Assembly: GCF_009617575.1 (NCBI RefSeq)
Contig: NZ_WIXJ01000005.1
Span: 124,001 to 188,000, forward strand
DNA length: 64,000 nucleotides
Direction: 5' to 3'
Origin: Rhodocyclus gracilis
GTDB lineage: Bacteria > Pseudomonadota > Gammaproteobacteria > Burkholderiales > Rhodocyclaceae
A model generated the notes under the pieces. That model was not told the origin of the DNA, made no database searches, and saw only the letters and a program-made list of their open reading frames with translations. The position numbers were made by a program, and so were the translations under genes. How positions within the stretch are numbered: the first letter of the stretch is position 1; every line of letters begins with the position of its first letter. Positions 20,918 to 30,463 of this stretch are shown here, piece after piece.

Positions 20918-21784
20918 TTACCGGCTTGTCTGGCGGGCCAGATAGACACCGCCGGCTGTCAGTAACATGCCGCAAAGCGCGGCGAGGTTGAGTCGTTCGT
21001 CAAAGAGCAGCCAGGCGAAGACGGCGGTGATGGGCGGCGTCAGGTAAAACAGGCTGGCGACGTTGACGGCGCTGCCTCGGCGGATCAGCACGTTGAGCAA
21101 GCTGATCGCCCCCACCGAGAGGGCGACGACGAGCCAGCCGAGGGCAAACGTGAACTCCGGCGTCCAGTCGATGACCATGCTCTCGCTGGCGGCCGCGCCG
21201 ATGGCCATGAGAGCCGCCGCCGCCGCGAACTGGATCGCCGATCCGGTTCGCAGATCGAAGTGCGGGCAAAAGCGCTTCTGGTAGAGCGTGCCGGCCGTTA
21301 TGGCGAAGAGAGCGATCAGTGCCGGCACGAGCATCACGTCAAAGGAGGCGCTGGCGCCCAGTTTGCTCGACAGCACCAGCGTCACGCCGATGAAGCCTGC
21401 CGCCAGCCCCAGCCATTGCCTTGCGCTGACGCGTTCTTGCCGTAACAGGAAGGCGCTGACAGCGGTGAGCAAGGGCTGTACGCCGACGACCAGCGCCGTG
21501 ACGCCAGCGGGCAAGCCGTGGCCAATGGCAGCGAAGACGCCACCGAGATAGACGCCGTGCAGCAGCATGCCGGCGACGGCGAGATGGGCGATCAGGCGCA
21601 GGTCCTTCGGCCAGGGCGCGCGCGCCAGCACGGCGATGCCGCCAAGCAGCAGCATCGCCAGAAGAAAACGCACGAGCAGGAAGGTCAGCGGTTCAGCATG
21701 CGGCAGGCCAAAGCGCGCGCCAATGAAACCGGTACTCCACAGTACGACAAAGAAATAAGGCAGCAGGGGCTGCAAAGCGGACAT
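20918..21784 (-). CDS. EamA/DMT-family inner-membrane exporter
   Basis: A 288-residue protein with ten hydrophobic helices arranged as two EamA repeats, the layout of the drug/metabolite transporter superfamily. The first repeat begins [22 protein letters not shown], and a second helix pair ends in [27 protein letters not shown], both typical of RhaT/YdcZ-like members. Substrate is unknown. A run of nine G residues lies 25 bases before the start codon on the plus strand, a possible slippage site. Confidence 0.9.
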   Translation of the reverse strand: MSALQPLLPYFFVVLWSTGFIGARFGLPHAEPLTFLLVRFLLAMLLLGGIAVLARAPWPKDLRLIAHLAVAGMLLHGVYLGGVFAAIGHGLPAGVTALVVGVQPLLTAVSAFLLRQERVSARQWLGLAAGFIGVTLVLSSKLGASASFDVMLVPALIALFAITAGTLYQKRFCPHFDLRTGSAIQFAAAAALMAIGAAASESMVIDWTPEFTFALGWLVVALSVGAISLLNVLIRRGSAVNVASLFYLTPPITAVFAWLLFDERLNLAALCGMLLTAGGVYLARQTSR

Positions 21785-21946
21785 GGGCGGCGCTCGGCGA
21801 GTGTGGGCGGGGGGGGGCAATAGGGCACAAATGGGGCGCGAATGCGGCACTGCGTGCTGGTGGGCACTATATGCCACGCGATGGTTCCGCTGGCGGCCTC
21901 CCGGGCCTTGCCTGCGGGACGCCGGGCACCGTGTCTTCAGCGTGCT

Positions 21947-23182
21947 TCAGCGCGCCGCGCGGTTCAGACGCCAGTGCAGCCAGGCAGCAGCGCCGCCGAG
22001 CAGCATCAGTCCGCCCATGCCGAAGGCGAGGCTCAGCGTTGTTCCCCAGAGTGCCGGCGCGATGATGCTGGCAGCGAAGGCGTTACAGCCGGATTGCAAA
22101 AAAGTCTGGCACGACGCGGCGAGGCCGCGTTTCTCCGGATAGGGGTCGAGCGCTACCAGCGTCAGGATCGGCATCGCCAGCGACATGCCGAAGGTGTAGA
22201 CGAAGATCGGCGCGACGCTCCACGGTACGCCGGGTGGCAGCGAGAGGCAGAGCACGAGGTTGCTGAGCGCGGCGACGCTCATCACGGCGTAGGCGAGGCG
22301 GACGGTGGCGGTCGGCGCCAGACGGCCAGCGAGTCGCCCCGACAGCCAGGAGCCGCCCATCAGTCCGGCCATCGCCGGGCCAAAAAGCCAGAGGAAGGCC
22401 GTTTCCGGCAACTGCAAATGGCGCATCACAAAGACTGGCGCCGAGAGCACGTAGACGAAAAAACCGAGGAAGTTGAGCGAGATGGCGAAACAGGCGGCGA
22501 GGAAAGGCGGTGCGCTCAGCACGCTGCGATAGCTTTGCCAGAGATAGCGTGGGCGCAGCGACTGTCGGCGCTCGGGCGGCAGCGTCTCCGGCAGGAGGTG
22601 CCAGCAGACGGCGCCGAGCAGCACCGTCATGACGACGAGAAAGCCGAAAATCGAGCGCCAGCCCAGCCACGCCTCCAGCCAGCCGCCGATGACGGGTGCG
22701 ACGGCCGGTGCGAGGGCAAACATCATGGTGATGCGCGACATCAGCCGCTGCGCCTGTGCGCCGTCGTAGAGATCGCGGACGATGGCGCGGCTGACGACAA
22801 TGCCCGCCCCGGCGGTGACGCCCTGCAGGGCGCGCAGCGCCCACAGTGCTTCGATGCGCGTCACCAGCATGCAGCCGGCGGACGCGAGGGCGAAGAGGGC
22901 GAGAGCGGCGAGGATGACGCGGCGGCGGCCGAGCGCATCGGCAATCGCGCCGTGCCATAGCGTCATCAGCGAGAAGGGCAGCAGATAGGCCGTCAGGGTT
23001 TGTTGCACCTCCAGCGGCGTTGCCGCCAGCGATGCACCAATATCGTGAAACGACGGCAGGTAAGCGTCGATGGAGAACGGGCCGAGTGCAGAAAGCGCCG
23101 CCAGCAGCAGCGCCAGACTGCGCGGCGGCGCCTTGCCGTTGGCCGGGTGGTAGTGGATCGTCGAGGCGGTGGATGCGGTCAA
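21947..23182 (-). CDS. Bcr/CflA-family multidrug efflux MFS transporter
   Basis: A 411-residue major facilitator transporter with twelve helices. The opening helix LAALSALGPFSIDAYLPSFHDI is the Bcr/CflA signature of drug:proton antiporters, and the A motif appears as GAIADALGRRRVIL between helices 2 and 3. It probably exports small hydrophobic compounds; Bcr relatives handle bicyclomycin, sulfonamides or chloramphenicol, but specificity cannot be predicted. It is not overlapped with neighbours. Confidence 0.92.
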   Translation of the reverse strand: MTASTASTIHYHPANGKAPPRSLALLLAALSALGPFSIDAYLPSFHDIGASLAATPLEVQQTLTAYLLPFSLMTLWHGAIADALGRRRVILAALALFALASAGCMLVTRIEALWALRALQGVTAGAGIVVSRAIVRDLYDGAQAQRLMSRITMMFALAPAVAPVIGGWLEAWLGWRSIFGFLVVMTVLLGAVCWHLLPETLPPERRQSLRPRYLWQSYRSVLSAPPFLAACFAISLNFLGFFVYVLSAPVFVMRHLQLPETAFLWLFGPAMAGLMGGSWLSGRLAGRLAPTATVRLAYAVMSVAALSNLVLCLSLPPGVPWSVAPIFVYTFGMSLAMPILTLVALDPYPEKRGLAASCQTFLQSGCNAFAASIIAPALWGTTLSLAFGMGGLMLLGGAAAWLHWRLNRAAR

Positions 23183-23265
23183 TGCGTTCTCAGGAGTCGA
23201 TGGCCGTTATGACGACGGGCGCCGGCCGTAGCGTGGCGGCCGGCGTGGCGCCACCGAAAGAAAGC

Positions 23266-24759
23266 TCATGCGCCGGCAAAGCGGCGGTATTGCACGGCTT
23301 CGCCGACCTGATCCTCGCCGATGCACGGCAGATCAGCGAGATCGGCAATTGTCCGCGCCACACGCAGAATGCGGTGATAGGCACGCGCCGAGAGGCGCAG
23401 ACGGTCGATGGCGTGGCGTGCCAGCGTGCTGCCCGCTGCGTCGGGGGTACACAGGCGATCGATCTCGGCGGTGCTGAGGGCGGTATTGAGTTTGCCTTGG
23501 CGGGCCAGTTGCCGTTCGCGCGCCGCGATGACGCGTGCGCGAACGGTGGCGGAAGATTCGCCGTCGGGCAGGCGCTGCAGGTCCGCGGCGTCGAGTGAGG
23601 GGACTTCAATCTGCAGATCGATACGGTCGAGCAGCGGACCGGAGAGGCGTCCGCGATAGCGCGCGACCTGCTCCGGCGTACATCGGCAGCGTCCGCTGCG
23701 GTCGCCGGCGAAGCCGCAGGGGCAAGGGTTCATCGCCGCGACGAGCTGGAAGCGGGCGGGAAACTCGGCTTGCCGCGCCGCGCGCGAGATGTGGATGCGC
23801 CCGCTTTCGAGCGGCTCGCGCAGCGCCTCAAGAACGCGCCGCTCGAACTCGGGAAGCTCATCGAGAAACAAAATTCCACAATGAGCTAGGGAAATTTCGC
23901 CGGGGCGTGGCGTGCTGCCTCCGCCGACCAGTGCAACCGCCGACGCAGAGTGATGCGGTTGGCGTAACGGTGGCGCACCAAACGCTTCGGGCCGGAACTG
24001 TCCGGCGAGCGAAAGGATGGCGGCCGATTCGAGCGCTTCGTCGCGCGCCAGCGGCGGCAACAGCCCCGGTAGGCGCGCAGCGAGCATCGATTTGCCGGCG
24101 CCCGGCGGGCCTGCGAGGAGCAGCGAATGTCCGCCCGCTGCCGCGATTTCGAGAACGCGTTTGGCCTGCGTCTGGCCGCGCACGTCGGCGAGGTCGGCAA
24201 GCGTCTGCGGCGGTGGCGTTGCGGCGTCTGCGTGCAGCACCGCGAGTGCTTCCTGCCCGGCGAGGTGCGAGCAGACGGCCAGAAGGGTTTCGGCGGCCAA
24301 TACGGGGGCGCCTGCCAGCGCGGCTTCGCGGGCGCTCTCGGCGGGGAGGACGAAGCGTCGGCCACGGCGATCCGCTGCCAGCGTCATGGCGAGTGCGCCG
24401 CGAATCGGGCGCAGCGCGCCGGTGAGCGAGAGTTCGCCGGCGAATTCGTAGTCGCCGAGCGCGTTGGCGGGCAACTGGCCGGAGGCGGCGAGGATGCCGA
24501 GCGCGATGGGGAGGTCGAAGCGGCCGGATTCCTTCGGCAGATCGGCCGGCGCCAGATTGACGGTGACGCGCTTGTCGGGGAATTTGAAGCCGGAGTTTTG
24601 CAGCGCGGCCCGTACGCGGTCGCGGGCTTCGCGCACTTCGGCATCCGCCAAACCGACCAGCGTGAAGCCGGGCAGTCCGCCCGCCAGATGCACCTCGACG
24701 CTGACTTCCGGGGCGGAGAGTCCGTCGAGGCCGCGGCTATGGACGATGGCGAGCGACAC
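23266..24759 (-). CDS. comM: YifB/ComM-family Mg-chelatase-like AAA+ helicase
   Basis: The 497-residue protein starts MSLAIVHSRGLDGL with the N-terminal Lon-protease-like/ChlI domain, then an AAA+ module with Walker A GPPGAGKSMLA, Walker B ILFLDELPEF and a C-terminal Mg-chelatase subdomain containing the CPCGFAGD and CRCTPEQVARYRGRLSGPLLDRIDL motifs. In Vibrio cholerae ComM is a hexameric branch-migration helicase that helps integrate DNA during natural transformation. It is also widespread in non-competent species. It follows ubiK by 29 bases. Confidence 0.93.
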   Translation of the reverse strand: MSLAIVHSRGLDGLSAPEVSVEVHLAGGLPGFTLVGLADAEVREARDRVRAALQNSGFKFPDKRVTVNLAPADLPKESGRFDLPIALGILAASGQLPANALGDYEFAGELSLTGALRPIRGALAMTLAADRRGRRFVLPAESAREAALAGAPVLAAETLLAVCSHLAGQEALAVLHADAATPPPQTLADLADVRGQTQAKRVLEIAAAGGHSLLLAGPPGAGKSMLAARLPGLLPPLARDEALESAAILSLAGQFRPEAFGAPPLRQPHHSASAVALVGGGSTPRPGEISLAHCGILFLDELPEFERRVLEALREPLESGRIHISRAARQAEFPARFQLVAAMNPCPCGFAGDRSGRCRCTPEQVARYRGRLSGPLLDRIDLQIEVPSLDAADLQRLPDGESSATVRARVIAARERQLARQGKLNTALSTAEIDRLCTPDAAGSTLARHAIDRLRLSARAYHRILRVARTIADLADLPCIGEDQVGEAVQYRRFAGA

Positions 24760-24788
24760 GGTAGCGCTGGTTCCGTGCCGGGTGACGG

Positions 24789-25034
24789 TCAGGGCTGGCC
24801 GGCAGGCGGCTTTTCCAGCGCGTCGATACGCGCTTCGAGCGCCTTCAGCTTCTCGCGCGTACGCGCCAGTACTTGCGCCTGGATGTCGAATTCTTCGCGG
24901 GTAACGAGGTCGAGGCGGGCGAAAAAGCCGCCGAGCATGGCGCGCGCGTTCTTTTCGATATCGGCCGCCGGGCTGGCGGCGAGCGCGGCGCTCAGGCGCG
25001 CGCCGAAGTCTTCGAATTTTTTCGGATCAATCAT
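24789..25034 (-). CDS. ubiK: Ubiquinone biosynthesis accessory factor UbiK (BMFP family)
   Basis: An 81-residue protein starting at ATG 25034 (MIDPKKFEDFG). It has the two-part layout of the family: an amphipathic N-terminal segment and a C-terminal coiled coil (about 47-75) that trimerises. UbiK helps UbiJ and the Ubi enzyme complex in aerobic ubiquinone synthesis. A longer reading from 25082 would run into the divergent promoter region and is not preferred. Confidence 0.88.
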   Translation of the reverse strand: MIDPKKFEDFGARLSAALAASPAADIEKNARAMLGGFFARLDLVTREEFDIQAQVLARTREKLKALEARIDALEKPPAGQP

Positions 25035-25116
25035 GACGTTGGCCTCGTTTGCCTTGCTTCGGGAAGGCGCGAATTTTAGCACAGGGGCCGTCGCCGTCCT
25101 CGTCCCGCACGCACTG

Positions 25117-25164
25117 CCGCACCGGCGTGGTGCGGTATGCCCACGGCTTGCGCTATCGGGGTGC
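25117..25164. promoter_or_regulatory. Two NtrC-type binding sites upstream of the glnK-amtB operon
   Basis: CCGCACC-GGCGT-GGTGCGG (25117-25135) is a perfect dyad containing the NtrC core GCACC-N5-GGTGC. A second, half-degenerate copy GCGCT-ATCGG-GGTGC lies at 25150-25164. The cores start exactly 31 bases apart, about three helical turns, as at known NtrC enhancers. They lie roughly 90 to 135 bases upstream of the predicted sigma54 start site. Confidence 0.75.
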
Positions 25165-25171
25165 GGAATCG

Positions 25172-25188
25172 TTATGAGTTTTTCATAA
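25172..25188. promoter_or_regulatory. AT-rich inverted repeat TTATGA-N5-TCATAA
   Basis: A perfect 6-bp dyad with a five-base spacer lies between the NtrC-type sites and the sigma54 promoter. An IHF-like sequence (25197-25209, 11 of 13 positions) follows. The binding protein, if any, is unknown. Confidence 0.35.
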
Positions 25189-25227
25189 AGTGCGGCAAAC
25201 TCATTGATGCTGCGCGGAATTTTTTTC

Positions 25228-25243
25228 TGGCACGGCTCGTGCT
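25228..25243 (+). promoter_or_regulatory. Sigma54 promoter of the outer membrane protein-glnK-amtB operon
   Basis: TGGCACGGCTCGTGCT fits the -24/-12 consensus with one mismatch in the -12 box, predicting a start near 25254 and a 50-base leader. With the NtrC-type sites upstream it indicates induction under nitrogen limitation. It differs by one base from the small-RNA promoter at 17307-17322. Confidence 0.82.
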
Positions 25244-25303
25244 AAACCCTCTGCGCAGAGCTTTGTTATTTCCTTCAATCCCGTTCTGTTTGAGGAGTGT
25301 CAG

Positions 25304-26143
25304 ATGAAAAAAACCGTTCTCTTCGGCGCACTGTGTGCCGCCTTTATCGCGCCCGCTGCGATGGTGCAATCGGCCCACGCCGAAGAAGCTGCCGCCGATG
25401 CCGCTGCTGCTCCGGCCCTGACCGCGAACATCAGCGCCGTCACCAGCTACCGCTTCCGTGGCATCGACCAGACCTTTGGCAAGCCGGCCCTGCAAGGTGG
25501 CTTTGACTACGCGCATTCGAGCGGCTTCTACGTCGGTAACTGGAACTCGAACGTCAGCTCCGGCGCCGGCTACCCCGACGGCAACCTCGAGATGGACTTC
25601 TACGGCGGCTACAAGCAAGCCTTCGGTGATTTCGGTATCGACGTTGGCGCGATCTACTACTACTACCCGGGCAGCGAGATCCGCGGCGCCACGGGCGGCC
25701 GTAACAACGGCGTCGCCGACAACAAGGAAGTCTATATCGGCGGTTCGTGGAAGTTCCTCTCCCTCAAGTACTCGTACGCGGTCGATGACTACTTCGGCGC
25801 GCGTGGCGACAACGGCGCCCGTACGCGAGGCAGCAACTACCTCGATCTGTCCGCTAACTACGATCTCGGCGACGGCTGGGGCGTCAATGGGCACGTTGGC
25901 CGTTTTGACTACAAAGACGTAACCAACGGCGACTACACCGACTGGAAGCTCGGTGTGACCAAGGACATCAGCGGGTGGGTTGTCGGTGCGTCGTACGTCG
26001 GTACCAACGCCAAGGGCGACGTCGGTCAGCCGTACCGCTTCTCCAACTCGCTGTCGGACGCCGGCAATACGACGACCAGCGGTTCCAAGAGCAAGGACGC
26101 TGGCCGCGGTATCGCCATCCTGTCGGTCAGCCGCACCTTCTAA
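25304..26143 (+). CDS. Outer membrane beta-barrel protein of the TIGR02001 type
   Basis: A 279-residue exported protein. A signal peptide ends near SAHA/EEAAA (about residue 30) and is followed by a short Ala-rich segment and repeated amphipathic beta strands rich in Tyr and Gly, ending in an aromatic C-terminal strand (SVSRTF) as expected for BAM recognition. This family occurs next to glnK-amtB in many betaproteobacteria and is presumed to serve nitrogen-compound entry, which is unproven. A good ribosome site (GAGGAG) precedes the ATG. It is the first gene after the sigma54 promoter. Confidence 0.85.
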   Translation: MKKTVLFGALCAAFIAPAAMVQSAHAEEAAADAAAAPALTANISAVTSYRFRGIDQTFGKPALQGGFDYAHSSGFYVGNWNSNVSSGAGYPDGNLEMDFYGGYKQAFGDFGIDVGAIYYYYPGSEIRGATGGRNNGVADNKEVYIGGSWKFLSLKYSYAVDDYFGARGDNGARTRGSNYLDLSANYDLGDGWGVNGHVGRFDYKDVTNGDYTDWKLGVTKDISGWVVGASYVGTNAKGDVGQPYRFSNSLSDAGNTTTSGSKSKDAGRGIAILSVSRTF

Positions 26144-26536
<393 letters not shown>

Positions 26537-26546
26537 GGAGCGAACC

Positions 26547-28088
26547 ATGAGACGCCTCATTGCACTGGTAGCCCTGTTGGGCGCCTTGGGCCTCAGCGGT
26601 CTGGGCGCACCCGCCTGGGCCGACGATACGCCGGCGCCGGCCGCCGCAGCCGCCACGACGACCGCGGCTACGCCGGCCCCCGCTGCGGCTGCCCCGGCCG
26701 CGCCCGCCGCCCCCGCTTCTGCCGACGCTGCGCCGGCGGCGGCTGAAGCAGCTCCCGCGGCGGATGCGCCGCCCCCGCCGACCGTCAATAAGGGCGACAA
26801 CGCCTGGGTGATGCTCTGCGCCGTGCTGGTGATTCTGATGACGATTCCCGGTGTCGCGCTGTTCTACGGCGGTCTGGTCCGCTCGAAGAACATGCTGTCG
26901 GTGCTGATGCAATCCTTCGTCACCTTCGCGCTGGTCACCGTCCTCTGGGCGATCTACGGCTACTCGGTGGCCTTCACCGAAGGCTCGGCGTTCTTCGGAT
27001 CGCTCGACAAGATCCTGCTGAAAGGCATCACCGTTGATTCGATCGCGGCGACCTTCAGCAAGGGCGTCGGCATCTCCGAGCTGGCCTACGTCGTCTTCCA
27101 GGGCGCTTTTGCGGCGATTACCTGCGCGCTGATCGTCGGCTCCTTCGCCGAACGCGCCAAGTTCGCTGCCGTGCTGGCGTTCATGGTGATCTGGTTCTCC
27201 TTCTCCTACCTGCCGATGGCGCACATGGTCTGGTATTGGGCGGGCCCGGATGCCTACATCAACGCTGCCGCCGGTGACGCCGCTGGTGCGACGGCCGGCT
27301 TCCTCTTCCAGAAGGGCGTGCTCGACTTCGCTGGCGGTACGGTGGTGCACATCAACGCGGCGGTCGCAGGTCTCGTCGGTGCCTTCCTGATCGGCAAGCG
27401 CATCGGCTACGGTCGCGAATCGATGGCGCCGCACAGCCTTACCTTCACCATGATCGGCGCCTCGCTGCTGTGGTTCGGCTGGTTTGGCTTCAACGCCGGT
27501 TCGGCGCTCGAAGCTTCCGGTGGCGCTGCGCTCGCGCTGACCAACACCTGGGTCGCTACGGCGGGTGCAACCCTGTCGTGGATGTTTGCCGAGTGGATGC
27601 TCAAGGGCAAGCCGTCGATGCTCGGTGCAGCTTCCGGTGCGGTGGCTGGTCTGGTGGCGATCACGCCGGCGGCGGGCTTCGTCGGTGTCGGTGGCGGCCT
27701 CGTCATCGGTCTGGCGGCGGGCGTTGTCTGCCTCTGGGGTGTCAATGGCCTGAAGCGCCTGATCGGCGCGGACGACTCGCTCGACGTCTTCGGCGTCCAT
27801 GGCATCGGCGGCATCCTCGGTGCCATCCTCACCGGCGTCTTTGCCGACCCGGCGCTCGGCGGCACGGGGGTCTATGACTACGTCGCCAACGCCGTTGCCC
27901 CGTACGACATGGGCGCGCAACTGGTGAGCCAATGCTGGGGTGTCGGAACGTCGATCCTCTGGTCTGGCATCGTCGCCCTGGTGGCCTACAAGATCGTCGA
28001 TCTGCTGATCGGTCTGCGCGTGCCGGAAGATCAGGAACGCGAAGGTCTCGACATCACCTCGCACGGTGAAACGGCCTACCACCACTGA
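26547..28088 (+). CDS. amtB: Ammonium transporter AmtB with Ala/Pro-rich N-terminal linker
   Basis: A 513-residue ammonium channel from ATG 26547, which has an AAGGAG ribosome site. A signal peptide (about 1-25) is followed by an Ala/Pro/Thr-rich low-complexity stretch to about residue 80, absent from E. coli AmtB, then eleven membrane helices. The pore twin histidines are in MAPHSLTFTMIG and VFGVHGIGGILG. The trimer conducts ammonia and is gated by GlnK. A strong terminator follows the stop codon, closing the operon. Confidence 0.95.
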   Translation: MRRLIALVALLGALGLSGLGAPAWADDTPAPAAAAATTTAATPAPAAAAPAAPAAPASADAAPAAAEAAPAADAPPPPTVNKGDNAWVMLCAVLVILMTIPGVALFYGGLVRSKNMLSVLMQSFVTFALVTVLWAIYGYSVAFTEGSAFFGSLDKILLKGITVDSIAATFSKGVGISELAYVVFQGAFAAITCALIVGSFAERAKFAAVLAFMVIWFSFSYLPMAHMVWYWAGPDAYINAAAGDAAGATAGFLFQKGVLDFAGGTVVHINAAVAGLVGAFLIGKRIGYGRESMAPHSLTFTMIGASLLWFGWFGFNAGSALEASGGAALALTNTWVATAGATLSWMFAEWMLKGKPSMLGAASGAVAGLVAITPAAGFVGVGGGLVIGLAAGVVCLWGVNGLKRLIGADDSLDVFGVHGIGGILGAILTGVFADPALGGTGVYDYVANAVAPYDMGAQLVSQCWGVGTSILWSGIVALVAYKIVDLLIGLRVPEDQEREGLDITSHGETAYHH

Positions 28089-28118
28089 GTTTCTGTCCTC
28101 CTCTAGTGTCATCCTCTT

Positions 28119-28146
28119 CGGGCGCCTGCGGGCGCCCGTTTTTTTT
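28119..28146 (+). terminator. Rho-independent terminator after amtB
   Basis: CGGGCGCC (28119-28126) and GGCGCCCG (28131-28138) pair perfectly around a TGCG loop, followed by eight T residues. Confidence 0.9.
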
Positions 28147-28265
28147 GTGCCTGGCGAGGTGGAAGGGGAGCGCCTCGCGCGCGCTGACCGCTCGCCGCCC
28201 CGTTGCCGGTTGCCTCGTGTACAATACCGGCCCTTCATAAACGCTGTCCTTTCCGGGGTTTAACC

Positions 28266-29888
28266 GTGCTCGTCGCCAACAACATCACCATGCAGTTCGG
28301 GGCCAAGCCCCTGTTCGAGAATGTCTCGATCAAGTTTGGCGAGGGCTACCGTTACGGTTTGATCGGCGCCAACGGTGCCGGCAAGTCGACGTTCATGAAG
28401 ATCCTCGCCGGTGTGCTTGAGCAGAGCGCGGGCAACGTCAGCAAAGATGCGCACGAGCGCATGGCCTACCTGCGGCAGGACCAGTTCGCCTACGAAGATC
28501 AGCGCGTCATCGACGTCGTCCTCATGGGGCACGAGGAAATGTGGGCGTGCATGACCGAAAAGGACGCCATCTACGCCAACCCCGAGGCGAGCGAAGACGA
28601 CTACATGCACGCCGCCGAACTCGAAGCGAAGTTCGCCGAGTACGACGGCTACACTGCCGAGGCGCGCGCCGGCGAACTGCTGCTCGGTATCGGCATTCCC
28701 GCCGCCCAGCACTTCGGCCCGATGAGCGAAGTGGCGCCCGGCTGGAAGCTGCGCGTGCTGCTGGCGCAGGCACTCTTTGCCAATCCCGACATCCTGCTGC
28801 TCGACGAACCGACCAACAACCTCGACATCGATACCATCCGCTGGCTCGAAGACATCCTCAACGAGCGCAACAGCACGATGATCATCATCAGCCACGACCG
28901 TCACTTCCTGAATCAGGTGTGCACGCACATGGCCGACCTCGACTACGGCAAGATCAGCGTCTATCCGGGCAACTACGACGACTTCATGGAAGCGTCGACG
29001 CAGGCGCGCGAACGGCAGCAGAACGCCAACGCCAAGGCCAAGGAGCGCATCGCCGACCTGCAGGACTTCGTGCGCCGCTTCTCGGCCAACAAGTCCAAGG
29101 CCAAGCAGGCCACCTCGCGCCTGAAGCTGATCGACAAGTTGAAGCCCGAGGACGTCAAGCCCTCGTCGCGCCAGTACCCGTGGATCCGCTTCGACTACGA
29201 CGAGAAGGACAAGCTGCACCGTCAGGCCGCCGAAGTCGAGAACCTCACCTTTGCCTACCCGGGCAGCGAGCGCCAGCTGTTCAACAGCTTCAACTTCACG
29301 CTCAATGCCGGCGACCGCGTCGCCGTCATCGGCGAGAACGGCGTCGGCAAGACCACCTTCCTCAAGTTGCTGATGGGTCAGCTGCAGCCGCAGTTCGGCA
29401 GCATCAAGTGGACCGAGAAGGCCAAGTGCGGCTACTACGCGCAGGACCACGCCGACGACTTCAAGAGCGAGCAGAGCCTGACCGACTGGGTTGCCGGCCA
29501 TGCACGTGCCAACGCTGCCGAAGGCGAAGACCTCGAAACGCTGATCCGTGGCACGCTCGGCCGTCTGCTCTTCTCCGGCGACGACGTGAAGAAGCCGGTC
29601 AACGTCATCTCCGGTGGCGAGCAGGGGCGGATGATCTTCGGCAGGCTGATGCTGACCAAGAACAACGTGCTGGTCCTCGACGAACCGACCAACCACCTCG
29701 ACATGGAATCGATCGAGTCGCTCAACACCGCGCTCGACAAGTTCAAGGGCACGCTGGTGTTCGTCTCGCACGACCGCGAGTTCGTCTCCTCGCTGGCGAC
29801 GCGCATCCTCGAAGTGCGCATGGACGGCAAGCACGTGAACTACCCCGGCAGCTACGAAGACTACCTGTCCAGCCGCGGCATCGACTAA
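28266..29888 (+). CDS. ybiT: ABC-F family ATPase (YbiT type)
   Basis: A 540-residue soluble protein with two ABC ATPase domains and no membrane segment. Walker A motifs are GANGAGKST near residue 37 and GENGVGKTT near 358, and each domain has an LDEPTN Walker B. The connecting helical linker (about 240-300) is the ribosome-contacting arm of ABC-F proteins. The sequence matches the YbiT group, thought to aid stalled translation at the ribosomal E site. The GTG at 28266 gives the family start [12 protein letters not shown] -10-like TACAAT lies at 28220-28225. Confidence 0.93.
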   Translation: MLVANNITMQFGAKPLFENVSIKFGEGYRYGLIGANGAGKSTFMKILAGVLEQSAGNVSKDAHERMAYLRQDQFAYEDQRVIDVVLMGHEEMWACMTEKDAIYANPEASEDDYMHAAELEAKFAEYDGYTAEARAGELLLGIGIPAAQHFGPMSEVAPGWKLRVLLAQALFANPDILLLDEPTNNLDIDTIRWLEDILNERNSTMIIISHDRHFLNQVCTHMADLDYGKISVYPGNYDDFMEASTQARERQQNANAKAKERIADLQDFVRRFSANKSKAKQATSRLKLIDKLKPEDVKPSSRQYPWIRFDYDEKDKLHRQAAEVENLTFAYPGSERQLFNSFNFTLNAGDRVAVIGENGVGKTTFLKLLMGQLQPQFGSIKWTEKAKCGYYAQDHADDFKSEQSLTDWVAGHARANAAEGEDLETLIRGTLGRLLFSGDDVKKPVNVISGGEQGRMIFGRLMLTKNNVLVLDEPTNHLDMESIESLNTALDKFKGTLVFVSHDREFVSSLATRILEVRMDGKHVNYPGSYEDYLSSRGID

Positions 29889-29896
29889 GAGGTTTC

Positions 29897-30454
29897 ATGC
29901 TTGCTCGTCTTTGCGCGCTGGCCCTGCGCCTGCTCGGTTGGCGTGCCGTATTCACGCCGCCGCCAGGGCCGAAATCGGTCGTCATCGTCTACCCGCACAC
30001 TTCCAACTGGGATTTCCCGGTAGGGCTGCTGTTTCGCATCCGCTCCGGCGTCTTCATGCACTGGGCGGGCAAGGACACGCTCTTTCGCTGGCCCTTGCGG
30101 CGCTTCTTCCTGCGCGTCGGCGGCGTGCCGATCAACCGGCGCGAACACACGGGAATGACCGCCCAGCTGCTGGCCGCCTTCGCCAGCAAGCCCGAGTTCC
30201 ACATGGTGATCACGCCGGAAGGCACGCGCAGCTACAGCGATCACTGGAAGTCCGGCTTCTACCGTCTGGCGCTGGCGGCACAGGTGCCGCTGGGCCTCGG
30301 CTTCATCGACTTTGGCCGGCGTCAGGTCGGCATCGAGCGCTGGATCACGCTCACCGGTGACCAAGAGAGCGATCTCGCGCTCATCCGCGATTACTACGCC
30401 GGCAAGCGCGCGCTCTACCCGGAAAAAGCCGGGCCGATTCGCTTCAAGTCTTAA
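29897..30454 (+). CDS. PlsC-like 1-acylglycerol-3-phosphate acyltransferase family protein
   Basis: A 185-residue acyltransferase. The H-x4-D catalytic motif is HTSNWD near residue 34, and the glycerol-phosphate binding motif TPEGTRS lies near 108. At under 190 residues it is a short family member resembling those that acylate lysophospholipids or lipid precursors, with one N-terminal hydrophobic segment for membrane contact. It begins eight bases after the ABC-F gene, so the two are probably co-transcribed. Exact acceptor is unknown. Confidence 0.85.
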   Translation: MLARLCALALRLLGWRAVFTPPPGPKSVVIVYPHTSNWDFPVGLLFRIRSGVFMHWAGKDTLFRWPLRRFFLRVGGVPINRREHTGMTAQLLAAFASKPEFHMVITPEGTRSYSDHWKSGFYRLALAAQVPLGLGFIDFGRRQVGIERWITLTGDQESDLALIRDYYAGKRALYPEKAGPIRFKS

Positions 30455-30463
30455 GCGGCGCGC

